A DNA stretch of 64,000 nt from an uncultured Pseudomonadales bacterium (lineage in GTDB: Bacteria; Pseudomonadota; Gammaproteobacteria; Pseudomonadales; Cellvibrionaceae), in contig CANLDL010000001.1 in the NCBI GenBank assembly GCA_947489425.1, positions 744,001 through 808,000 on the forward strand, read 5' to 3'. The notes under the pieces are model-generated. The model did no database searches. It worked only from the letters and a program-made list of their open reading frames with translations, and was not told the DNA's origin. The position numbers and the translations under genes were made by a program. Shown here one piece after another: positions 9,135-17,578 of the stretch (position 1 is its first letter; the number at the start of each line of letters is the position of its first letter).

Positions 9135-10577
9135 TTACTCTCGACGCCAGGTAGTCCCTGTGGGCGAATCCTCAAGAATAACTTTCTCATCCAGTAATAG
9201 TTGGCGTATTTCATCGGCTCTGCCATAGTTTTTAGCGAGTTTTGCTTCTTGCCTCTCGACAATATACGCATCGATAGCATCGGCTGATAAACCTTCGCTA
9301 CTATCGGCGCCCTGCAAAAACTCGATAGGGTTGGCTTGCAACACCCCCAAAATATTGGCCATGCATTTTAATTGCGTCATTAAATAATTAGCCAAAGCAA
9401 GATCAGTTTTAGCTTGAGCATTAATAGTACGCAGTACTTCAAACATAACCGATAGCGCTTGCGGCGTGTTAAAGTCATCATTCATGGAGCCAATAAATTG
9501 CGCGTTAAAATCAATGGCAATCCTTTGTTGCTCGGTGCTTAGCTCGCTAGATTCATCAACAGAGCTTTGTAGATCATTTACAGCAGCAATATTGGTATAG
9601 TTTTTCAGGGTTTGATAAAAACGATCTAAACCCGCTTTAGACTCAATAAGATTATCTTCCGAGTAATTAATCGCGCTGCGGTATTGGCTACTAACAATTA
9701 AAAAGCGCACCACCTCTGGGTGGTATTTTTTGAGCACATCGCGAATAGTAAAGAAATTGCCCAGCGATTTAGACATTTTTTCACCATCAACACGTACAGC
9801 ACCCGCGTGCATCCAATAGTTAACAAACTTACAACCATTGGCGGCTTCGCTCTGTGCGATTTCATTCTCGTGATGCGGGAAAGGTAAATCGGGACCACCC
9901 CCATGAATATCAAAGGTGTTACCCAAGCAGGATTTAGTCATCGCCGAGCATTCAATATGCCAGCCAGGCCTACCCTTGCCCCAAGGTGATTCCCAAAAAA
10001 CTTCGCCTTCTTTAGCAGCTTTCCACAATGCAAAATCTCTAGCGTCTTCTTTGGTTTCTTCAACATCAACTCTCGCACCCGATAAAAGCTCGTCGAGGTT
10101 TTTACCCGATAACTGCCCGTAATTTTCAAAACTATTAACACGGTAGTAAACATCGCCATTACTGGCCTTATAAGCAACATCTTTGTCGACTAAGACCGCA
10201 ATCATATCGATGATCTCACTCATATGTGCCGTTGCGCGAGGTTCTTGATCGGGCCTTAGCACATTGAGTTCTGCTTCGTCTTCGTGCATGGCATCAATAA
10301 AGCGTGAGGTTAACGCTGTGTACTCTTCGCCATTTTCGTCGGCACGGTTTAAGATTTTATCGTCGATATCGGTAATATTACGAACGTACTCAACATCCCA
10401 ACCGGTGGCACGCAAAAAACGTGTAATGACATCGAAGGACACCAGCACGCGCGCATGGCCAATATGGCAGTAGTCGTATACTGTCATGCCACAAACGTAT
10501 AGGCGAATTTTGTTAGGCTCGATGGGTGTAAATTCAACTTTGCTACGTGCCAAGGTGTTATATATTTTTAATGTCAT
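9135..10577 (-). CDS. cysS: Cysteinyl-tRNA synthetase
   Basis: Attaches cysteine to tRNA-Cys. 480 residues, normal for the family. HIGH motif at 38-41, KMSKS at 267-271. The zinc site that selects cysteine is visible as C29, C210 in GWHIECSAM and H235 with E239 in PHHENE. The C-terminal DALR-like and anticodon-binding parts are complete and end in WRRE. It lies 105 bases downstream of glnS on the same strand; the pairing of these two synthetases next to ppiB-lpxH is an old gammaproteobacterial neighbourhood. Confidence 0.97.
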   Translation of the reverse strand: MTLKIYNTLARSKVEFTPIEPNKIRLYVCGMTVYDYCHIGHARVLVSFDVITRFLRATGWDVEYVRNITDIDDKILNRADENGEEYTALTSRFIDAMHEDEAELNVLRPDQEPRATAHMSEIIDMIAVLVDKDVAYKASNGDVYYRVNSFENYGQLSGKNLDELLSGARVDVEETKEDARDFALWKAAKEGEVFWESPWGKGRPGWHIECSAMTKSCLGNTFDIHGGGPDLPFPHHENEIAQSEAANGCKFVNYWMHAGAVRVDGEKMSKSLGNFFTIRDVLKKYHPEVVRFLIVSSQYRSAINYSEDNLIESKAGLDRFYQTLKNYTNIAAVNDLQSSVDESSELSTEQQRIAIDFNAQFIGSMNDDFNTPQALSVMFEVLRTINAQAKTDLALANYLMTQLKCMANILGVLQANPIEFLQGADSSEGLSADAIDAYIVERQEAKLAKNYGRADEIRQLLLDEKVILEDSPTGTTWRRE

Positions 10578-10682
10578 ATCTTCTCTAAAATAGGTGCTCT
10601 AAAATTACTGCTGATGTTTCTACTCTAAGATATAAAATATTTTTTATATCAGCAGATAAATAATCAATAAAATGGGGGCTAC

Positions 10683-12380
10683 TTAACCGTTAAAATTATC
10701 TCTCAAAGAGATAGTTTGATTAAATACAATGGTGTCATTCGCATCCTTTGAATCCCGACAAAAATAGCCTTCGCGTTCAAATTGATAAGTCTGCCCTACC
10801 TCTGCCTGAACAAGCCCTTTTTCAGCAACACAACCGCTTAGCTTGTTTAAGCTATTTGGGTTAATACTCTGTAAAAAATCTTTACCGCCTGCATCTGGGG
10901 CTTCGTCGGTAAATAAACGATCATACATATGTACTTCGCAAGGCGTGTTTTCTCTTGCATCTACCCAGTGAATAACACCCTTGGCTTTAACGCCATCGGC
11001 TGGATCATTACCCAAGGTACCTTCAATAATACGTGCTTTCACTTCGACAATATTACCAGCATCATCTTTAATACATTCATCGGCCTCGACAATATAAGCA
11101 TTGCGTAGGCGCACACGCTTGCCTATCACCAAGCGCTTGTATTTTTTGTTGGCGGCTTCTCTAAAGTCAGCTGCATCGATAAACAAGTCTCGGCTAAAGG
11201 CAAGTTCACGCTCAGCAAGGTCGTCTCGGTTAGGGTGACCCGGTGCAGTCATTACCTCGGTTTTATCTTCAGGGTAATTCGTTAAGGTCAATTTAATGGG
11301 GTTTAACACACACATGGCACGAGATGCATTTTTGTCGAGATCATCACGTATGGCATGTTCAAGCATACCAATCTCAACAACACCATCGGATTTAGTCACT
11401 CCAATCATTTCGCAAAATTTACGCAATGCCTGTGGCCTTACACCTCGGCGACGAAGGCCTGCTAAGGTTGGTAGCCTTGGATCATCCCAACCATCGACAT
11501 AGTTATCATCAACTAATTGTTTTAGTTTGCGCTTAGAGGTCACGGTATAGTTAAGGTTTAATCGACCAAATTCGTACTGACGTGGTTTGCTAGGTACGGG
11601 TAAGTTCTCGATAAACCATTCGTACAAAGGCCTGTGGTCGGCAAACTCTAAAGTACAAATGGAGTGTGTTACCCCTTCTATGGCGTCTTCTTGCCCGTGG
11701 GCAAAATCATAGCTTGGATAAATACACCAAGTACCACCCGTTTGGTGGTGCGCTTGTTTTCGAATACGGTAAAGTCCTGGGTCGCGCAGGTTAATATTAG
11801 GACTTGCCATATCTATCTTGGCACGCAAAATACAAGTACCTTCGTCGTACTCGCCACTGCGCATCTTTTCAAATTCGGCTAGGTTTTCTTCTACACTGCG
11901 ATCACGATAAGGGCTGTTTTTCCCAGGCTCAGTGAGAGTGCCTCTATACTCTCGAGTTTGTTCTGCAGATAAATGACAAACATAAGCCTTACCTTGCTCT
12001 ATTAAGTAGATAGCCCATTCATACAATTGCTGGAAGTAACTAGAAGCATAACGGATATCCCCTGCCCACTTAAATCCTAACCACTCCACATCACGGATAA
12101 TAGCATCGATATATTCTTGGTCTTCCTTCGCAGGGTTCGTGTCGTCAAAACGAAAGTTACACTCACCCCCAAAGGTCTCAGCTAAGCCAAAATTAAGGCA
12201 AATAGATTTTGCATGACCAATATGTAAATAACCGTTTGGCTCTGGCGGGAATCGCGTCACAACCTTTTGATGTTTATTTTCTGCAAGGTCCTTTTCAATT
12301 TGCTGCTCAAGAAAATGTAGAGGACGCTCAGAGGTAGCAGCAGTGGCATTGTGTGTATTGTTTTCAGGGGCAGCCGTCAT
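10683..12380 (-). CDS. glnS: Glutaminyl-tRNA synthetase
   Basis: Charges tRNA-Gln directly with glutamine. 565 residues against about 554 in E. coli; the extra length is a low-complexity N-terminal tail (residues 1-20, rich in A, T and N). The class I signature [13 protein letters not shown] is at 45-57 and the KMSKS equivalent appears as [11 protein letters not shown], where the family normally has MSKRKL. The motif [10 protein letters not shown] and the beta-barrel anticodon-binding half are complete. Presence of GlnS means direct glutaminylation rather than reliance on the amidotransferase route. Divergent from ppiB with 177 bases between. Confidence 0.97.
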   Translation of the reverse strand: MTAAPENNTHNATAATSERPLHFLEQQIEKDLAENKHQKVVTRFPPEPNGYLHIGHAKSICLNFGLAETFGGECNFRFDDTNPAKEDQEYIDAIIRDVEWLGFKWAGDIRYASSYFQQLYEWAIYLIEQGKAYVCHLSAEQTREYRGTLTEPGKNSPYRDRSVEENLAEFEKMRSGEYDEGTCILRAKIDMASPNINLRDPGLYRIRKQAHHQTGGTWCIYPSYDFAHGQEDAIEGVTHSICTLEFADHRPLYEWFIENLPVPSKPRQYEFGRLNLNYTVTSKRKLKQLVDDNYVDGWDDPRLPTLAGLRRRGVRPQALRKFCEMIGVTKSDGVVEIGMLEHAIRDDLDKNASRAMCVLNPIKLTLTNYPEDKTEVMTAPGHPNRDDLAERELAFSRDLFIDAADFREAANKKYKRLVIGKRVRLRNAYIVEADECIKDDAGNIVEVKARIIEGTLGNDPADGVKAKGVIHWVDARENTPCEVHMYDRLFTDEAPDAGGKDFLQSINPNSLNKLSGCVAEKGLVQAEVGQTYQFEREGYFCRDSKDANDTIVFNQTISLRDNFNG

Positions 12381-12557
12381 AGGTGATTATCTTAAGTATT
12401 AGGTTATGGAAGTATAAAAATAAAAGGCGTATTATAGCTGGCCGCTGGAGGCTTCACACCCCAAAAGTGACAAGTTTTTGTATTATTGATCGCTAAAGGA
12501 CTTATCAATAAGAACTAATCGGCTCTTTTTATAATTTATACCAAGCAGGAATAATAA

Positions 12558-13052
12558 ATGATTACTTTACACACCAATTTCGGCGATATTGCGATTGAAC
12601 TTAATTTCGATAAAGCCCCCGTCACAGCCGCTAATTTTAAACAGTACGCTGAAGACGGTTTTTACAATGGTACTATATTCCACCGTGTTATCGACGGGTT
12701 TATGGTGCAAGGTGGTGGTTTTGACGAGAATATGGAACAAAAAGAAACTCGCGAAACGATTGCCAACGAAGCTGATAACGGCTTAAAAAATGATTGCTAC
12801 ACGATTGCTATGGCCCGCACCATGGATCCAGATAGTGCGAGCGCTCAATTTTTCATTAACGTAAAGGACAATGATTTCCTTAACCATTCGGCCAAAACAA
12901 CTCAAGGCTGGGGTTACTGCGTTTTTGCCAAAGTTATCGACGGTACTGATGTTGTTGATACGATTAAAGCAGTACAAACTGGCTCTAACGGCTTTCACCA
13001 AGATGTACCTACTGAACCAGTTATAATTAATACTGTTACCGTTAGCGAATAA
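12558..13052 (+). CDS. ppiB: Cytoplasmic peptidyl-prolyl cis-trans isomerase B (cyclophilin)
   Basis: Speeds proline isomerisation during folding. The 164-residue protein has no signal peptide, so it is the cytoplasmic PpiB type rather than periplasmic PpiA. The catalytic stretch [14 protein letters not shown] starts at F41 and includes the key arginine R43; SASAQFFIN and the conserved aromatic W in [11 protein letters not shown] complete the cyclophilin fold. It is followed by lpxH on the same strand, 117 bases on, with an inverted repeat in the gap. Confidence 0.95.
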   Translation: MITLHTNFGDIAIELNFDKAPVTAANFKQYAEDGFYNGTIFHRVIDGFMVQGGGFDENMEQKETRETIANEADNGLKNDCYTIAMARTMDPDSASAQFFINVKDNDFLNHSAKTTQGWGYCVFAKVIDGTDVVDTIKAVQTGSNGFHQDVPTEPVIINTVTVSE

Positions 13053-13073
13053 GCCATCCTAGTACCCTCGGTT

Positions 13074-13114
13074 AATCGCACTACTGCTTCTAATATTGAA
13101 TAGCTAGTGCGATT
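13074..13114. repeat. Inverted repeat between ppiB and lpxH
   Basis: Perfect 10-base arms AATCGCACTA (13074-13083) and TAGTGCGATT (13105-13114) around a 21-base loop. No T-run follows, so it is not a classic terminator; it could be an RNA-processing or mRNA-stabilising hairpin, or a protein-binding site. Confidence 0.45.
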
Positions 13115-13169
13115 ATCGAAAATCACGATAAAATAATAAAACTCTAATACTCTACTCGATGGCATCATT

Positions 13170-13889
13170 ATGCAGCTATTTATCTCAGACCTTCATCTAC
13201 TCGATTCTCGTCCTAATGTGACACAAGCGTTTTTACGCTTTTTAGATACTACTGCACAAAATGCAGAGAGCCTCTATATTTTGGGCGATTTTTTCGATGT
13301 CTGGGTAGGTGATGATAATGGTGTCGAAGAGTATGCCGAGATAACACAAGCCTTAGCTGACTATAGCGCTCAAGGTCATAATGTATTTTTGATGCATGGT
13401 AATAGAGACTTTACCGTAGGTGATGATTTTGCCAAACAAGCTAATGTAACCATGATACCAGACCCACATGTTATCGAGATAAATGCTGAACCAACACTAT
13501 TGATGCATGGAGACAGCCTTTGTACTGCCGACGTAGAGTACATGGAATTTCGTAAAATGGTCCGCGATCCGCAGTGGCAGCAAGCAATGCTACAAAAACC
13601 GCTGGCAGAGCGCAAAGCACTTGGTCAACATATTCGCGCGACTAGTGACTCAAAAAACAGCCTAAAAGCCGCAAACATTATGGACGTTACCCCAGAAGAA
13701 GTTATCAGGGTAATGACTGAGGCATCCACGTTAAGGTTAATCCATGGCCATACCCATAGACCCGCAAGACATCCTCTTGAAATTAACGATCAAACTGCCG
13801 AGCGCATTGTATTGGGTGACTGGCACAATAAAGGTTGGTACTTAATAGCAGATGAGAAGGGTTTAAATCTAGAAAGCTTTGATATCTAG
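13170..13889 (+). CDS. lpxH: UDP-2,3-diacylglucosamine diphosphatase
   Basis: Fourth step of lipid A synthesis: hydrolyses UDP-2,3-diacylglucosamine to lipid X and UMP at the inner face of the membrane. The calcineurin-type metallophosphatase motifs are in order: DLH (D7, H9), GDFFD (from G39, D40), GNRD at 77-80, HGDSLC and the C-terminal HGHTHRPA. Length 239 residues is normal. Start is fixed because the first metal ligand is at residue 7. Confidence 0.96.
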   Translation: MQLFISDLHLLDSRPNVTQAFLRFLDTTAQNAESLYILGDFFDVWVGDDNGVEEYAEITQALADYSAQGHNVFLMHGNRDFTVGDDFAKQANVTMIPDPHVIEINAEPTLLMHGDSLCTADVEYMEFRKMVRDPQWQQAMLQKPLAERKALGQHIRATSDSKNSLKAANIMDVTPEEVIRVMTEASTLRLIHGHTHRPARHPLEINDQTAERIVLGDWHNKGWYLIADEKGLNLESFDI

Positions 13890-13901
13890 CACTTCGTATA
13901 T

Positions 13902-13924
13902 AAAGTCACTTTAGCAGTGGCTTT
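13902..13924 (+). terminator. Weak terminator-like hairpin after lpxH
   Basis: Nine-pair stem AAAGTCACT/AGTGGCTTT (one G-T pair) with a five-base loop, 12 bases after the lpxH stop. The T-tract is short, so efficiency is doubtful. Confidence 0.35.
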
Positions 13925-14069
13925 ACCCCCATCATATTTTCCAATTTCCTTTTATTTTTTACCTCTCTTTTATGAATACACCTTAGTGTAATACCCAGAG
14001 AAACGACTATCGTTAGGCCCCCTACCTTTTTAAACCTCACTTGAGTATCAGAAGTACACTTTCATTTAC

Positions 14070-14447
14070 TCATTTACTTTTATGAGCAAGCGTGTGTGCA
14101 TTTTTTTCCCAATTTTGGCCATCGAAATCAGCGACATTAACAGTTTTGGGTTTTGTATCTAGGCAATTTACATTCACATCTACACCATCAGGGTTAGAGC
14201 GCGGCACATAAAAAGGTTTAATACCGCAGGTGCGACAAAAAGTATGCTGAGCAATACCCGAATTAAATGTATAGACAGATAACACGTCTTGTGGACTCAA
14301 CAACTTAAATTTATTCAGCGGAACAATTAAATGAATAAACCCTGATTTAGCACAAATAGAGCAATTACAATACTCTGCCTCAAGAACTTCTGGTGCCTCT
14401 ACTTCGAACTGCACTGCTTTGCAATGGCAGCTTCCTCGATAAATCAT
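14070..14447 (-). CDS. GFA-family zinc protein (glutathione-dependent formaldehyde-activating enzyme-like)
   Basis: 125 residues with the cysteine spacing of the GFA fold: C7-x-C9 in SCHC, C-x-C-x2-C in EYCNCSICAKSG and C-x2-C in CRTCGI. These bind one structural and one possibly catalytic zinc in the family. The founding member from Paracoccus was proposed to speed the reaction of formaldehyde with glutathione, but most homologues, including this one, have no proven role. Single gene convergent with lpxH. Confidence 0.85.
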   Translation of the reverse strand: MIYRGSCHCKAVQFEVEAPEVLEAEYCNCSICAKSGFIHLIVPLNKFKLLSPQDVLSVYTFNSGIAQHTFCRTCGIKPFYVPRSNPDGVDVNVNCLDTKPKTVNVADFDGQNWEKNAHTLAHKSK

Positions 14448-14747
14448 TTAGCTATCCTGTACGATGATGTATTAACTGAATACTTGCTAGACCTTGATAC
14501 CAAGATAAACAATCATTCTATAAGTATCAAATAAAGGAGACACTATATTAAAAAAACAAGAGAATAACTGAGTAGTAAAAAATCACTAAAATAACAGTTT
14601 AGACTCACACAGTAGCAAAGCAACAAGATTAGATTAGCTTTATTTTCCCTCTGACTTAGATTTTGTCCATACATTTACCATGATTGTCTATGTATCTGCC
14701 ATTTAAAAAAACTTATGATTTCTGATAATTATTCATTGGAGAAAATC
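14448..14747. other. AT-rich spacer between GFA gene and cytochrome c' gene
   Basis: Divergent promoter region of about 300 bases. I see no open frame, RNA gene or clear palindrome in it beyond the GGAG ribosome site at 14738-14741 that serves the cytochrome. Confidence 0.4.
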
Positions 14748-15218
14748 ATGAAATCGATCCTGCTAACACTTTCTATATGCGCACTCTTGCTGCCAATAAT
14801 GACTTGGGCCGAAGGTAAACACGACGATGCCATTAAGGCAAGGCAAGCGCTTATGCAAGTTTATCGCTTTGACTGGGGTATTTTAGGTGATATGGCAAAG
14901 GGCAAAACAGATTACGATTCGGTAGCAGCAGGGATTGCCGCACATAATTTATTAACGGCACTAAAGATAAAACAAGATTATATGTGGCCAGAAGGGTCAG
15001 ACAGTGAAACCGCAGGCAATACAGAAAACTGGACACTCCCTGCACTATGGACGACTGATAGTGACAAAGTCGCAGAGGCGGATAAAAAAATGTTGGATGC
15101 AGCCGTTAAAATGAATAATGTTGCCGCCACTGGTTTAAGTGAATTAAAGAGTGCTATGATCGATATAAACAATGGCTGCAAAGGCTGCCACGATGATTAC
15201 CGTAAAAAGAAAAAGTAG
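14748..15218 (+). CDS. Cytochrome c' -type periplasmic haem protein
   Basis: From the ATG at 14748 (GGAG ribosome site seven bases upstream) the protein has 156 residues; an upstream in-frame ATG at 14715 would spoil the signal peptide. Residues 1-20 form a Sec signal ending TWA-EG. The mature protein is four-helical in composition and carries the haem motif CKGCH close to the C-terminus followed by DDYRKKKK, which is the layout of cytochrome c' and related high-spin c-type haem proteins. Such proteins bind NO or CO or pass electrons. The b561 gene starts six bases after its stop, so the two form an operon. Confidence 0.8.
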   Translation: MKSILLTLSICALLLPIMTWAEGKHDDAIKARQALMQVYRFDWGILGDMAKGKTDYDSVAAGIAAHNLLTALKIKQDYMWPEGSDSETAGNTENWTLPALWTTDSDKVAEADKKMLDAAVKMNNVAATGLSELKSAMIDINNGCKGCHDDYRKKKK

Positions 15219-15223
15219 TTTAT

Positions 15224-15907
15224 ATGGGGCAACAACAAACACAAACCTTAATTAAAGTCTGGGATATTTGGTTAAGATTATTCCACTGGACATTCGCTAT
15301 AGCTGTTATTTTTTTATTGCTGAGTGGTGAATTTGGCTGGTTCTTTTTTGAGGGCCACAAACTCGCTGGAGAAATAGTGGTTGCCCTTATATTATTTCGC
15401 GTTCTCTGGGGAATATTTGGCAGTAGTACAGCAAAACTAACTACTCTTGTTACCCATCCCAAATACGCCTTTAAACATATAATCGATTTATTTAAAGGCT
15501 CTGTTCACCATGAGCGTGGTCACAGTGCCTCTGGCGGCTGGGCAGTAATATTGATGCTGTTATTAATTGGCTTTCAAGCAATTAGCGGTTTATTTATTGC
15601 CGATGAAGATGAACTACTCGAAGGTGTATTTTACGGTATGCTGTCGGATGATTTATCTAGTGAACTATTAAGCCTCCATTATCAAAATGCGCGCCTTATT
15701 CAAATTATCGTTATTATCCATATAGTAACTATCGCTTTTTATGCACTGAGAGGCGGTATTAATCTGGTTAAGCCAATGATTACCGGCCATATGAAATGGC
15801 CAAGTAGTCTCTCTATTCCTTCCGCCCAATTCCAAGCAAACTGGATCGCCGGCATATTACTCATTGCCGTCGCAGGCGGCTTAAGCTGGTTATTTAACTG
15901 GTGGTAA
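15224..15907 (+). CDS. Cytochrome b561-type membrane haem protein
   Basis: 227 residues, four to five hydrophobic segments, prokaryotic cytochrome b561 / Ni-hydrogenase b-subunit fold. Candidate haem ligands are H in LRLFHWTFA (first helix), H in EGHKLAGE, and histidines in HIVTIAFYALRGG of the fourth helix. The motif VWDIWLRLFHW is characteristic of the group. It probably shuttles electrons between the quinone pool and the periplasmic cytochrome c' encoded just upstream; such pairs are common in marine Gammaproteobacteria. Partner relation is inferred from the six-base spacing. Confidence 0.85.
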   Translation: MGQQQTQTLIKVWDIWLRLFHWTFAIAVIFLLLSGEFGWFFFEGHKLAGEIVVALILFRVLWGIFGSSTAKLTTLVTHPKYAFKHIIDLFKGSVHHERGHSASGGWAVILMLLLIGFQAISGLFIADEDELLEGVFYGMLSDDLSSELLSLHYQNARLIQIIVIIHIVTIAFYALRGGINLVKPMITGHMKWPSSLSIPSAQFQANWIAGILLIAVAGGLSWLFNWW

Positions 15908-15954
15908 AATGTCCTTGGCCTGTAAACTTACTTAATGGGTAATGGGCAATCGAC

Positions 15955-16497
15955 TTAATTTAGGCTAGTCACAGCCGATTCTACTGGGCAGCCTTGTGGT
16001 CTACACACTTGTTCGTTACACAGCCTACAAATACGCCTTGCATCCTTTTGGCTATTAGTAGCGCCCAAAAGAGCTGCTTCTAAAATTGGCTCCAAGGCCT
16101 GTATTTGTTCTAAGCTAAGCCCATCTAAGACTTGTTTAGTGGCCTGCTCTCTTGCCTGCAATACACTTTTAGCACGCTTATCACCTTTACCCGTTACACT
16201 CAGAACAACTGCTCTGGCATCTTGCTTACTACGTACACGCTTAACCAGTTCTTCTTTTTCTAAGGTATTAATTAAGCGCACTGCACCAGAGTGAGTTAAA
16301 CCAAGTACTTTGCTTAGGGTATCGATACTTTCATTGGGGTGCTGGCTAATGGCAACCAAGGCAGATTCATGGGTGAGACTATGCCCTCCCAATTTATCAA
16401 TACCCTGCTCGATACGCGTCGCAATAGTCGTCGCAACGGCTCCTAACAAGTTTGTTATGTAGCTCTCTTTATTCACTGATCGTTTCTCATACCACAT
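15955..16497 (-). CDS. MarR-family regulator with cysteine-rich tail
   Basis: A winged-helix regulator: SIDTLSKVLGLTHSGAVRLINTLEKEELVKRV is the recognition helix region and RSKQDARAVVLSVTGKG the wing. The last 20 residues hold four cysteines in the order C-x2-C-x4-C-x4-C (CRLCNEQVCRPQGC), an addition that may bind a metal or sense redox state or electrophiles. Start is uncertain: GTG at 16530, ATG at 16497 (used here) or a GTG about 18 codons into the longest frame are possible. It is divergent from the haloalkane dehalogenase gene and probably controls it. Confidence 0.85.
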   Translation of the reverse strand: MWYEKRSVNKESYITNLLGAVATTIATRIEQGIDKLGGHSLTHESALVAISQHPNESIDTLSKVLGLTHSGAVRLINTLEKEELVKRVRSKQDARAVVLSVTGKGDKRAKSVLQAREQATKQVLDGLSLEQIQALEPILEAALLGATNSQKDARRICRLCNEQVCRPQGCPVESAVTSLN

Positions 16498-16567
16498 CGT
16501 CAATGCAGCAATAATATACGATCCGCTCACAAAAAACTATGGACAGCTACAATCCCTAGCGATAATA

Positions 16568-16582
16568 TATGACTCAATCATA
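16568..16582. promoter_or_regulatory. Candidate MarR operator
   Basis: Inverted repeat TATGA-CTCAA-TCATA centred between the MarR gene and the dehalogenase gene, 35 bases before the dehalogenase start. Size and place fit a MarR-type operator, but the arms are only five bases and AT-rich. Confidence 0.4.
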
Positions 16583-16616
16583 CATAATTATCAATAACTA
16601 GAAAGGTGACTATTTT

Positions 16617-17504
16617 ATGGCTAGAGACACAGAAACATTGGCTTACACCAAGCAGTTTAAAACTGTTCTTGGAAAACGCATGGCTTATATTGACGAAGGC
16701 ACGGGAGATCCCATTGTATTTTTGCACGGCAACCCTACGTCAATTTATCTATGGCGTAATGTCATACCACATCTCGAAGGTAGAGGCCGCATCATTGCTA
16801 TAGACATGATTGGTCTTGGTGACTCAGACAAATTGGATGAAATAACTGAGGATAGCTATTCTCTCGCCTGTAATAGTAAGTACACCTTTGCATTGCTCGA
16901 AGAGCTAGGCATTAAGGAGAATGTCACTCTTGTATTACATGACTGGGGCTCTGGCGTTGGCTTTCATTGGGCAAATCAGCACCGAGGGGCCGTTAAGGCC
17001 ATCGCCTTTATGGAAGCAATTGTAACGCCGTTTCCGACATGGGATGACTTCCCAGTAGGCCTACACGGGCCAATAGGTACATTGCGCTCAGCCGAAGGCG
17101 ATAAAATGGCACTGGAAGATAATTTCTTTATCGAAACACTGCTGCCAAGCGCCATATTACGTGACTTAAGCGAGGCAGAGCACAATGAATATCGCCGACC
17201 TTTTTTGAACCCTGGTGAGGACCGCAGAGCAACAATAGTTGGCCCACGCCAACTACCTATTGCTAATGACCCTGCTGATACCACAGCAATTGTGGCAAGC
17301 TATGCAGAGTATTTAGCAAACTCCCACGATATTCCAAAACTATTTATTAACGCTGAGCCTGGTGCTTTTCTTGTGGGCTATGCGCGTGACTTTGTGCGTA
17401 CCTGGCCCAACCTTACAGAAGTTACAGTGGCTGGTGCTCACTTTATTCAAGAGGATTCACCTGATGAAATTGGCCAAGCCATTTCAGAGTGGTTACCCAA
17501 CTAA
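16617..17504 (+). CDS. Haloalkane dehalogenase (HLD-II type)
   Basis: Alpha/beta hydrolase of 295 residues that hydrolyses carbon-halogen bonds of haloalkanes to alcohols and halide. All catalytic parts of subfamily II (DhaA, LinB) can be placed: halide-binding N39 in HGNPTS and W110, nucleophile D109 in LHDWGSG, acid E133 in FMEAI and base H275 in AGAHFIQED. It is preceded by a good Shine-Dalgarno site (GAAAGGTG). Natural substrates of marine members may be brominated or iodinated algal metabolites (inference). Divergent MarR regulator upstream; no further catabolic genes follow. Confidence 0.93.
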   Translation: MARDTETLAYTKQFKTVLGKRMAYIDEGTGDPIVFLHGNPTSIYLWRNVIPHLEGRGRIIAIDMIGLGDSDKLDEITEDSYSLACNSKYTFALLEELGIKENVTLVLHDWGSGVGFHWANQHRGAVKAIAFMEAIVTPFPTWDDFPVGLHGPIGTLRSAEGDKMALEDNFFIETLLPSAILRDLSEAEHNEYRRPFLNPGEDRRATIVGPRQLPIANDPADTTAIVASYAEYLANSHDIPKLFINAEPGAFLVGYARDFVRTWPNLTEVTVAGAHFIQEDSPDEIGQAISEWLPN

Positions 17505-17578
17505 GAACTGAGCTTAAACATCAAGCAAACTAGCTCACAATAAAACTATCGCGATGTAAATATAGACATTGCGGTAGT

